This document shows, piece after piece, positions 32,499-43,561 of a DNA stretch of 64,000 bases. Each line of letters begins with the position of its first letter. Within the stretch, counting starts at the first letter, position 1. The notes beneath the pieces were generated by a model. The model saw only the letters and a list, made by a program, of their open reading frames with translations, was not told the origin of the DNA and ran no database searches. The position numbers and the translations under genes are program-made. The DNA comes from Tubulanus polymorphus. Its lineage: Eukaryota > Nemertea > Palaeonemertea > Tubulaniformes > Tubulanidae. The stretch covers positions 1,178,001 to 1,242,000 of the forward strand of contig NC_134026.1 of the NCBI RefSeq assembly GCF_964204645.1, read 5' to 3'.

Positions 32499-35400
32499 GT
32501 TTACCTTTTTAAATACCGCCTACGGTTCATCGAGTACCGACAGACACATGCATCTATCTTTCCACGAATTTAAAGCATCGTCTATTCGTTTGGCCAATTG
32601 CTGGTCGCATCACGTCAGCGAACTCGGCTGCAATCACATATGGAAATATTCAAATTCAATCAAAGAATATCAAAGCTATTTTATTCATTCGACACGACTT
32701 ATGAAGAAATGTATTTATCAATTAAATCTCTATACTGCCAGTCAGGGAGAGACATTGATGCGTTATTCGGCGATGTGAAAATAGTTTTTCGACGAAGAAA
32801 ATAAGTGAAAAAAAACTTGGGAAAGTCAGAGAAGAAGTTACTCAACTTCACTGCGACAGTCGGCGAACATGAACTGGGAACATGTAATATTGATGCGATG
32901 TTTACGCATAAAATTGCGTGGTCTGAAAGATGATCCGACTATTTGCCATTTTGAACCATATTTGGCCCCTCGTTAATTGTTTTTGATGGCGGGAAACAAT
33001 TATTTCTTAGCGACCTTAGTCTGAGAATTTAGATGTAATAGATTATCAAATAAATATTCAACATATATACTCAACGTATTTGCTTGTTATTTCTCGATCC
33101 TTCGCGTAATTCAAAATCTGAAAATAGTAAGAATAAATGTATAGAATACTGTACATTTGTTTACATCATCGCCAGACATGTAAGAGACTTAATTTGAGTA
33201 ATTTAGTCCCAATAATAGTTACGAACTCCGGTGACTGCGGCGTTCTGGTCTTAAGACGTAGTTCGGAAGGAAGGGCTTCGCAAAATTAGCCATATCCCGT
33301 GTTCGGCTATGCAGTTCACCCCGAGGACAAACTGGCTTAGCAAAACGCATGTGTTTAATCCACGGCGATGTCGCTGCAAGTTCAATAAATTTAGCAGGAA
33401 AATAAATATAATCCTCTTCTCGATTTGGAGTGAGATAAAATGATGAATAGCACTTTTCAGTATAAATCTTTAATATATACATATATTTGGGAAATGACCC
33501 GTAAGAAATACAAAACGGCAAATTTTTTCGCTCTAAAAATTCGATCTTTAGAAACAATACGATTTTTAAAAGCATATTGAATATACATTCTTTTTCAAAA
33601 TATGAAGAAAATCTTAGTGATGCGTAGGTTTTTATGAATGACCTTTCGTGGTAAATACGATTCCCAGACGCTAACTTACAATGGTATTGAGCAAATTCTA
33701 GGAAATCATCGCAAGCACACATTCGTAGATAAACGAACTATTTGAAATCTATGTTTTGATGTCTGGCATGATACAATGTGATACAGATGACAGGATGGGC
33801 TTCGATACCCGAGCTCCACGTTCCAGGGGAAAACTTTAAAAAAAAACTCTCACGCTCACGAAAATAAATCACAATTCAACTTTTTTTTTAAATCTCAACC
33901 TAGTCGTTTAAGTCATCAGGGGGCCGGTTGCATAGTCATGGCTTAGACTTAAGACCAGTCTAAGACCAACTAAGTTCTATAGCCAATCAAACAACTTAAG
34001 ACCAGTCTAAAGATTTAAGACTATTTTTGGACTTAAGTCACGACTGTCCAACTGGCCCCAGTAGCTTAAGAACGCGGACCCTAATGAAGTTTGTAACCAT
34101 TCTTTATTAAATGGAATCTGAAGATGAGAACTAACGTGGTAAAAAAACACTGTGCCGTGTGTTGGAAATTCTGAAATGGACCTGAAACTGCTCAATATAG
34201 GGAATCGTATAAGGAAACAATCTGGACTTTCTTTTTGCTCGTGGAGAGATCAACCTTTTATGAACTGGGTATTGACCATAACAGTATATAATAAGCTAGG
34301 GAAATTATGCCGAATTCCAAGAAAATTTCTATCTAGATTTGTGTTGTCAATCAGTAGCTTGTGTTTAACGTGTAAACTTTCGGTTATATTATGATTTCCC
34401 GCTTCCAACCAAACGGCTGACAGAATGCTCTTAACGACACGTCCTTCGATGATGACTCTGTCATCGCGTTTGTTTTCAGTTAAAACATATTACTCGATAT
34501 CTGTCATATTAAATCACATCGTAGCCGCGATAATCCTTAACCTTCCAAGGAAGTCGAAACCCGACACGGATGTTTGGATTAATGTTGTAACACTAATTGC
34601 CGTAAAACTTCGAACGCAGAAATATTTACCGAAAATCAGCCACGGTCCGAGTTTTCACTTGCCAGCCGACAAGGCCAGCTCCACACAATATTCTCATGCA
34701 TTTTAAAGGAACGTTGTTTATCAGCTCAGCTCCTTGATTTCAGTCTTCGAGTTGCAGACAAAGTACTTATTTCAGATTGATTCAAATTCAAATTAATTCG
34801 TGGTGTTATATGGTTTGTGATTAAGTCGTTACAACAGTTGCCCATTGTATTATTAGCATAAGAAAACGGCCGATTGGTCGAGACTCTAATAGTTACGCAT
34901 ATAAAAACCCTATTGCCTTAACGAACATTAAGCAATATTTGAAATTTAACTTTACTAAAAAGCGATTTTGAATCTTCACTTTACTAGCAAGAATTCTGCC
35001 TCATTAAGGCGACGTTTTTTTAGGCCATTTGAATCTTTGTTCACGCGAAACACGTAATGATATTCATCGTTGTAATATTTGCCACTTTCAAGTGAACTCA
35101 CACGATTGCGTCAGCTTTGGTGACAATTTGACTTATATATATGTAAGCGGAGGCGGTGGCGGCCAATTATTCATTTTCGATAATCCACTTGGAATTTGAG
35201 GTATTACGCGCGGGCTTCAGGCGTTTAAACACAACTGCTCTACGCGAATCATCAATAACATGAAGAAGGAAGATTTGCCGGGTTTTATGATCAAATATCA
35301 GATTTAGACCCGATGACGGGTTGTAACGAAAGTTCATAAAGAACGTGACAGAAGCAACTCACAGAGTTTTGCATTATTTATCAACACAACGTTGGTCTCA

Positions 35401-35641
35401 CGTGAGTGGGTTGGATGATAGGTCACCATGGAGACCCATCCTAGAAGTGATCGGAAACTTTTCCAGGATGAGTTGGTAACATTCATCGCTCAGTAAGTTT
35501 TCGTTGCTAGGCAGTGATAAACATTTCCCATTTAACCTCAATTTATCAGAGATAAAAGGCAGTGCGACTTGGGAGCAGGCCCTTACTTTTCAGAAACACG
35601 GACCATTTTAGATCTCTGGATAAATTGCGAAGAGAGGGAAA
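32499..35641. other. Spacer after SLC18, including its 3' UTR
   Basis: The 3' UTR probably ends near the AATAAA at 33049-33054. Beyond it lie a TIR element (33920-34060) and the leader of the next gene. The minus-strand frame at 33219-33722 (167 codons) and plus frames at 34152-34394 and 34425-34706 lack recognisable domains or clean splice contexts. They are recorded as unsupported. Confidence 0.45.
33920..34060. mobile_element. TIR MITE, copy A
   Basis: About 140 bp bounded by GGGCCGGTTGCATAGTC and the inverted partner GACTGTCCAACTGGCCCC. The interior is built from TTAAGACCAGTCTAAG-type palindromes. It is closely similar over its whole length to copy B at 62917-63056. No open frame is present, so it is a non-autonomous element. 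Confidence 0.85.
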
Positions 35642-38600
35642 ATGGAAGCAGGTAGGCAATACATTTAATCACTCAATGATTCATGTATTTTTGTTTATGT
35701 ATTTCTTTTTCTTTTATAAGAATATCTATTCAAATTATCGAAACGATGAATTGTATTCTATAATCTTTTTTACAAAAAACTTGATTTTGTTAAAGATATT
35801 TTAGATGTTTAAGATTTTAAACATGAATTGTGTACGACAATTTGTGAGAAAGTTTCCAAGTAGTCGGCATTTTTATAATTATCGTTAATATGTGATTTAC
35901 TGATTTACGATTAACTTTTGTATTTCATATAAACAACGCCAAAAATATTTGACCGCTAAAATTTAACGGAGTTCGCGGAGGCATTGAGTTAAACGTAGTA
36001 AATATTTGAATTCAAGGTTTAATCGGATATCAAAGCCATTAGCTATAACGTGTAGTCAGTGATTAGGTGAAATATTAAACCAACACAGTGTTTATTATTA
36101 GTGAGCTTTGTGCCACTAACTATAAATGCGACTAGGTACATATTTCAATTCTAATTATTGACCGCGAAATTTGTGCGAGAATTTACTGAATTCATTTAAT
36201 GGATTCGTGGATGTTTAAGTCATTGTGCGCTGCTTTTACGATTGTAGTTCAATCACTGTTTCAACGACTTCTAAATGAAAATCGGTTGTATTCAAACGAT
36301 TTTTCACCACGCACCGAATTCGAGGCATGAGAGAAATGGTCGTCTTTTAAAATGGCCTGAAATGAACAATAAATGATTCGTTATTTTTAGTGCTTTACGC
36401 AAAACTACAAAGGACTGAACTAGATTTCATCCGATCCGAGTAACTTGCCTGTTAAGCACTTCCGGTGGTAAGATTAACTAAAACAGGCGAAAATCAACCT
36501 AAGGTTTCTAATGATATTGTGTTTTCAGTAATGATACAGACGCGAACGGCTGAGTAATTATTCATTGGGTACAAAAACTCATTTTTGGCACAACGCATTA
36601 CATTCGATATTCCATTTCAAGCATATCGAATTTATTTCTGTCTTTTCGCCCCAATGTTTGTCGAATCGGTTTAGTTTTCTAATCCAAAGGTCGGTTTGTG
36701 AAGTGTAAGATGACTGCTACACGATTTCAACCAGCGCGTTTATCGTATATATTCATTTATTTCAACTGCCGCCGATGTGTTGCTGAAATAGTTCTGCAAA
36801 ACGACGTCAATTTTTCATTTGACATGTGTAAATAACGAAACTTATTGAACATCGATATGAGAAGTGCGAACGCCCACGCCGCAAATTAAAAATCTACTTC
36901 ATTCCGAACTGTTAAAAAACTGAGTACGCTCCTCGGCCTGGCAATAAAACGGTTAAATTCTGATACTTTAACCTATAGACATTATTTCCCAACATCACGA
37001 AGTGTCTCGAAGAGTCTATAGATTGCTATTTGTGTCTCACTCTGACGACTATTCAAATTCTACGTCGCAAAAGTGATCTACTTTACAAAAAGATATATGT
37101 GTCAAGATCCTCATATTAATCAAATCAATGTAATCCCGTTTGCGTGGGTGATGTCACCATCGAGTGGTTAATCATTGCATACGTAACATCTATAAAAATA
37201 CTGTGCATTTCGTGTTAAAGTTATCGTTTTCATTTTATTGAATGAAATATGTTTAAAACTACACGAAATAAACGTGTGATTTGTTGATCTTTTTTCTCAG
37301 TATCAATCCGTGATGTAACCGTGTTACTACTCGTCTTCTTGTGCGTGATGTCTCAAACGCAGTCACTGCCAGTGGAAGAACGGGGCGCGTTCTATCGGGA
37401 TATTCTGCGTCAGCTTCAACGCGGCACAAACGTCGTACAGCACCGAACCTTTTCGGACAGATTCGGCCAACAAGACGACGGGGAGAAAGATCTGATCGAC
37501 GGACGCGTCCGGCGCGGATCTCCTGAATATCTCACCGTCGTTAGACAGAAGCTCGACCACATGGCTTCATCGGCACTAGATCTAAAATATCGTTTACAAG
37601 AGACCTTCCAGGATTATGTAAGTAAATACTCGCAGTGGATCGTATTTTCTGTTACGTTAATGGTGTTAGTTGATTCGTTCTGATAAATCAAGATATTTAA
37701 AGTTTTAGAACTAACATATATCATCGATCGTCTAGTGGTATTTGGTTAACACCGTGCCACATAAGTCGTTGTTAATCCCTGCTTCGACGAGTGCTCGGTA
37801 AACGTTAGAGTGACCGGAAATAGATCGTATCAATTAACTAATTCCTCTATGACCTTGGAAGGTCAAACATGTACAGCGCGATTATGACCACTGTAACAGT
37901 GACGTATATCGTATGATCTCAGAGATAATAGTTAACGTAAATTAGGCGGCTGAATTGTAATATTGCAGAATTATTTATAGTTGATAGTTCGGTATTAATT
38001 CTAATTCTAGATATCCGATATTTTAGCGGTATAGAAATGTCCGTGTTATAATTTCTAACGATAATTAGATCCACAGCAAGATTGTGTTGATGAATATATT
38101 CTTCTTGAAAAAAAACGCTCGTCTTTCGCCCATATGATGATGGTTACTACGATTCATAGTGCAATCTTTAATCTACTCTTAAATACGGGAATCAATATTT
38201 GAATTGAATGAAAACTTTTACTCTTTTGGTAGATTTTGTATTTGATAGAAAGGTAATCTGCTGATAATACGACGGATAAACTGATCTATTCTCAATGTAG
38301 CACAATAAACGATCGCACAATTAGTGATATCGTATATTTATTTATCGATCCCACGGCTTCGCGATCAATCTAAATCTCATCTTCATAGAAACATTACTTT
38401 TTACTCTTTGATTGAGATTGAGATTAAGATATCGTTATTAAAGAAGTTTCCAGTTTCTAGGCGCCATTTCGTGGCGGTCGCTCGAGGTCCCCATTGTTGC
38501 GATAATTTTTTTAGTCTTTTGTGAAACATAAGATATTACCAATTAAATGGTCGTTCATCGGGCAATTTACTGGATGCTGTTATCGTTTTCTATTCTAACA

Positions 38601-40545
38601 GGATTTCTGTTTTGTTGCTCTAATTTCATAGTGCATTCGTCGAAAGCGAGCGATTCCTGCTGACAAATTCAAAAACTGTGAAATATTTGCCGTTGCTATG
38701 ACTAATCATCCGCTTCTCGAGATTCCGGAGATGACCAGCCACGATACCGGCTTACAAAATCTCAACGACGTTTTACAGGTTTGATATACTTTCTTAAAGC
38801 TCACTTCCGTTCAAACTAACCGATGAACAATATTTCAATTCTATTGATTTCATCAAAAATATTGCTGATAACTATAACTCACAGATCGTGTTTTTCTTTG
38901 AACTGCACATTAAAGCCTCGTCACTCAAACATATAGAAATGAATGACAGAATGTAACCAGTATAACCGTTCAGAAGTTGGTTTGATTATGATTATGATAT
39001 TCTTTATTTCTGGATGCATTGAAATTACATATAAATATAGAAACATTATATATATAAAAAAATAATTTCACATATAGTCTAATGAGTTATAGATAATTTC
39101 AATAGAACAGCAGGGATGCCAAACCTTGGTTTTAACCATCGGAATACGAAGTAACCCCGTTCAAACTTTCACTACGGTTACCTTTTAATCTACTTTCGAG
39201 CCTGGCCCCTGGTTTTATAGCATTCTAAATACGGAGCTATCGGAATCGTATTACGAGCGAGATTCATATTTGTTCTACATGAAACCTGATATGAAGAGTT
39301 GGTGGTGATTCTCGGAATCAACGGTTTCTTTTTTTATACCTGGCGCATCGTCACACTCGCAGCAACTGCCGTCACCTTTAGAAATAAACCCGTTCAGCAG
39401 AAGATGGAAGCGTGTATCGATGAATGAATTGCAATTTGAAAACTTGTCGTTCATTGAAACAGCTTTAAACGAGAGTAATGTCTGCGATTCTGCTTCAATG
39501 CTTAAAATCAACAGCTGAACTCTATCGGCTGTGTTTGTGCTTAATTGATCGTCGATGACGAGAGGCGGGGGTGGAAATAACAAATTAGCTTATGAATCTT
39601 CCAGCTGATTAACTGTAAAGACAACTTCCTTTCGTTATAACATTCACGCGTTAGATAACAAATAGACTGAAATAAATCTATAGTGTTGATAGCTCATTTT
39701 TTCGATTGAATAATATTCTTGCGGCTAATCATTTGACAATTATGTACATTCAAACAGGAGATGCTGAATCGAGCATTGAACACTATGAAAAGATTCAAGA
39801 AAGTAGTCATCAATGTAACGACTATGGAAGAAATGGAAGTGTGCAAACACAATTTGTTGGCCGATAAAGCCTGTCATATAGACTGTTCTAAAGAAGGCAA
39901 CGGTCACGAATTCTGGTGTCAAATGGAGACAATAACAAAACGATTGAATTCGTTAATTGCCCACATCAAGATCACGGTAGGCAACACTCGTTTTGTAAAA
40001 AATGCTACATTTATTGTTTTTTCTTTTACTGAATTATTCCCAAGGCTAATGCCGGTATTTGATATTCCCGAGTGAGTTAACTCCTACAGATTCTCAGAAA
40101 GTTTTCCGAATTAGCCCGACCTTGCCCCCACGTTTAAAGTAAGGTCAATCTCATCCCAGTACTCCTACAATTTGAGGGATCAGATCAAGCATCATTGTGA
40201 ATGCATCCAGTTTCCGTTCTTGTAACACCATTGTAACATAGTTATTATTAACCCACGTATAGCCGTCGAAACGGCCACCCCGTTCTTTTCTGTACACGGA
40301 TAATCGTCGACAATGTAAGAATAATAATCGTGTAGATATTATTTTGTATTTTGGCTGCTTGATTGCAGATGAACGAGTTGCATTTAACCCTCGAAGAATT
40401 CCAGATCATGATGAACATAATGGAACCTTCCTCTATATCTAACTCGCAACGCTTGGCGTACAACTTCGCCGCACTTCACCGTCTCATGGAACAGACAACA
40501 GAATTTTATGAAAAAGTCATCGAGTTGCAGAATCGCATTCCGTGA
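35642..40545 (+). CDS. Secreted alpha-helical protein, helical-cytokine-like gene plan
   Basis: Exons 35642-35651 (only MEA plus one base), 37301-37617, 38632-38778, 39758-39976 and 40369-40545 sum to 870 nt, or 289 residues. The spliced start gives a signal peptide (MEAVSIRDVTVLLLVFLCVM, cleavage probably near residue 25). RVRR (72-75) and RRKR (112-115) are possible furin sites. The chain is predicted mostly helical by eye, with amphipathic stretches about 78-109, 150-175, 206-231 and 232-287. The mature part has six Cys (110, 125, 187, 197, 201, 212) and one sequon at Asn177. The first intron is phase 1 and the other three are phase 0, as in class I helical cytokine genes. The long A-like helix, a short PADKF..C segment and an LEIPEM segment vaguely recall the CNTF/LIF/IL-6 group. 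No family was recognised with confidence, and the cytokine idea is an inference. An AATAAA lies at 41466-41471. Confidence 0.75.
36280..36500 (-). pseudogene. Inverted duplicate of the terminal SLC18 exon
   Basis: The reverse complement matches 32222-32473, including the acceptor TTTCAG/GCC and about 26 codons of the last transporter exon. The three codon differences seen are all amino-acid changing (Leu to Phe, Tyr to Asn, Ala to Ser), and similarity stops before the stop codon. It lies in the first intron of the helical-protein gene, on the opposite strand, about 3.8 kb from the source. It looks like a non-functional segmental copy. Confidence 0.85.
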
Positions 40546-43324
40546 GCGCATTAACGTTATTGACTGCATCTTTTGCGGCCGATGCAAGCAAATCTGTGAT
40601 ACGGGAGCGCGCAATCACCAAACGACAATTTAACGAATTTATTCTGCATATTTTCCAACGCCAACAAAAACAGAGGAAAGCCATAGATGTTTACCATGAA
40701 AAATCAATAGCTTGATTAACCAATATCAGAAATGAATTTCAATCAAATCAATTTTGATCCAACCAGATAGATAGGCATCATCAGATCAATATCGTCATCA
40801 TGGCCGTCAGGGTAAAAATTCCCCCCGAAAATACTCTTCATAGAAATATTGCATTACAGACCCGTCGATTTGTTCGCAAAAGACATATGTGGCCTGGCTA
40901 CCCACGTAGTAGCAGTGTTGGTAATTTTTGTCATTTCGAGATCTTATAGTAGGTACTTTGACTTTCGTTACGAATAAGAAAAAAATAACTTCTAAAATCT
41001 TTGAAATGATCATGTGATCAGATAGAATGATTGCTACTTCTAAGAGACGGAGGCTGCTCTCAATATTGCCCTCAAACCAAAACAAACGAAGACAACGAAA
41101 ACGAACTTGCACATCTAATGTAACAATAATTGAGTACATATCAATCGAGTATGAATAAGTAAATATACATATAAATATTATCGTGTGTCTTATATAGTGT
41201 GACCGTCCTTTGCGAGAAATGTTTTAAGTGGACTTCGATCTTGGAGTTAGCGAAATTCTAACAACAGAGAGATAATTTCACCGAGTTCCACATTACGTAT
41301 ATATCACATTTCATATCTGGTGTATACGATCATCGTATATCACAAAAACAACACAAAGACAACTATATTATGTAAGTGAGATCAATATCTACTATCGTTC
41401 AATGTGTGTGCGTGTGTGTGTAACGATTTTTGTTTTGAATTTTAAGTGGGCCGACATCTATGTAGAATAAATCAGCGTGTTCAATGCGCTACATCAAAAG
41501 ATAACGAATAACTCGTTTTTATTCATTTTTTTGCGTTTTTGTGAAGTTAAGACAAATAACATCTTCCGACTTGCGCTTATTGAAGAAATGAGGTCCGCAT
41601 TTCTAGGACAGGAAATATTTTTTTCTGACGGACGTGCCTGATCGTGCCGAGTCCAGGAGCCCGTTACCTGATCGTGCCGGGTCCAGGAACCCGTTACCTG
41701 ATCATGGCGGGGACCAGGAGCCCGTTACCTGATCGTGCCGGGTCCAGGAGCCCGTTACCTGATCGTGCCGAGTCCAGGAGCCCGTTACCTGATCGTGCCG
41801 GGTCCAGGAGCCCGTTACATGATCTTGCCGGGTCCAGGAGCCCGTTACCTGATCGTGCCGGGTCCAGGAGCCCGTTACCTGATCGTGCCGGGTCCAGGAG
41901 CCCGTTACCTGATCGTGCCGGGTCCAGGAACCCGTTACCTGATCGTGCTGAGTCCAGGAACCCGTTACCTGATCATGGCGGGGACCAGGAGCCCGTTACT
42001 CGAAACGACTTCGCATTTCTTGAAAGTTTCCTCAAATCATTACGAAAAAAAGTAAGAATGAAATGTCGAGATGAGTCGGGAATAAAATGCTAAAAGAAAA
42101 CTGAAAAATAAAGCCGTTCCGTAGGATATTGTATCTACTTGCAAGCTATCGCTCAGTAACATTTAAGTCGTAGATGATTTTTCCTACCTTTCCATAACTA
42201 AGAATGCGTTCAATAGTGCAGGCTCTCCGGAAACTCCGCTTATTTTTTCATTGCGAATTCGATCGTTTCAAAAACTTTTGAGCCAAAAGTTTTGATAAGG
42301 ATAAGACGTTCAAAAAGATTTGTCTACAACATATTTTTTATTTGAAATAACAGTGCGAGGTTTGTATGAAGAAGCGAATTAAATAGAAGTATAATTTCAA
42401 TAATTTAACCCTGTATAATGGTATCACAGTCGCAAACAAATGAATGTTTTTCAAAAATAGATAATAAACTGCAATGAGCGAAATTCTATGATTTAGTAAT
42501 CAACAAAAATCCAAAATCATGTCGCATCTGCGAATTTGATATAACCAATGCACCTGCGCAATACTAGTAATAGTGGACATTATCACAATAAACATACGAT
42601 AATATATACATATTTAGTAAAATCTTTAAAATTTAACATTCTTGAAAACTTTGATACAATTAGAATTTGATTTTACATATTTGAAAGTAACAAAAAGGTT
42701 AACGGGCGTGAGCCGATCCGATGGGTTATACTATATGATATGTGTTATAAAAATCATAATATATAAATATATAAAAACGTCATTAGCAAAGTTATATATG
42801 GATATTGTCTTCATAATTAAAAGGCCTATAGTAAACTATGATAAATAGATCATTATCGGAAACTGGAAACTCATGGTAACTGGATTTTTCAAGCCGAATA
42901 ATATCTTCTATTATTGATGAACTTAAATTTGATATAATTCTAGCCTACTGTGTAACACTCGTGGGGATTCGAACCTGAAATGATCGGGAACTCGTGGTTA
43001 CGTATTCGGTTCGAACTCTGTACGAAGGATTAATTGATAACTGTCCTAAGTGGCATAAATTACATCGATATCAATTTAATAGAGGGGGTCTTCGATAACG
43101 GCGGTTTTTTCGATAGGAAGAGGTGGTGGTGGCGGCGTTTCATTTCGAAGTTCCAGTGGTTCTACGTCGGAATATTTATCTTTGGTGGCAGCTTTCTTTC
43201 TATAAAGGTTATTGAGAAAAAAAAGGAATAGAATTTCAATCTAAGAACGAGCATCGATGACGGAGGCGTGATAAAACTACGCAATAAATCGCGAAAAAGA
43301 TTTAAAACATCAAAACTATAAAGA
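40546..43324. other. Convergent intergenic region with minisatellite
   Basis: Contains the presumed 3' UTR of the helical-protein gene (AATAAA at 41466-41471), the 30-bp minisatellite and AT-rich sequence. Open frames at 40807-41139, 42642-42848 and 43034-43231 have no supporting features. Confidence 0.5.
41638..42000. repeat. 30-bp minisatellite, about 12 copies
   Basis: Tandem unit CCTGATCGTGCCGGGTCCAG plus GAGCCCGTTA (30 bp). Copies vary by G/A at the GGG or GAG position, by AGGAGC or AGGAAC, and by a CATGGCGGGGACC variant in the third and last copies. The period is divisible by three, so two frames stay open as GARYLIVPGP-type and RSPLPDRAGS-type repeats. These are treated as non-coding. 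Confidence 0.95.
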
Positions 43325-43325
43325 A

Positions 43326-43331
43326 TTTATT
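43326..43331 (-). other. Polyadenylation signal of the giant VWDE-like gene
   Basis: TTTATT on the plus strand (AATAAA on the minus strand), about 230 nt after the stop codon at 43564-43562. Confidence 0.5.
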
Positions 43332-43561
43332 AAAAACTCGAATTTTCGGTTTTATCCTAAAAGCCATTCTCAAGAGTTAAATCTTTTTCGAACTTGTGAT
43401 TGTGGGACTCATATTTCATCGATGACGGAAGATGAATCAGATGATATGAATACGTTACGACTAAATTACTAAATGAATTTCTAATGATCATTTTAACTTT
43501 TTACGTAGAATTAACAAAACATAACCTGCTATAAAATGAATTGTAAATCCCTGTATGTAAC

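Noticed and set aside
32425-32804. Overlapping frames at the end of the SLC18 gene (117 and 68 codons)
   Set aside because: They are alternative frames of the last exon and its 3' UTR.
34425-34706. Frame with a membrane-like stretch recalling ligand-gated channel segments
   Set aside because: The similarity is only impressionistic, with no Cys-loop, no neighbouring exons and no splice context.
40807-41139. Minus-strand 110-codon frame near the end of the helical-protein gene
   Set aside because: It has no signal peptide, domain or splice support and lies in the probable 3' UTR of the plus-strand gene.
42955-43035. tRNA-like GGTTCGAATCC T-arm on the minus strand
   Set aside because: No acceptor stem, anticodon arm or D-arm can be paired around it.
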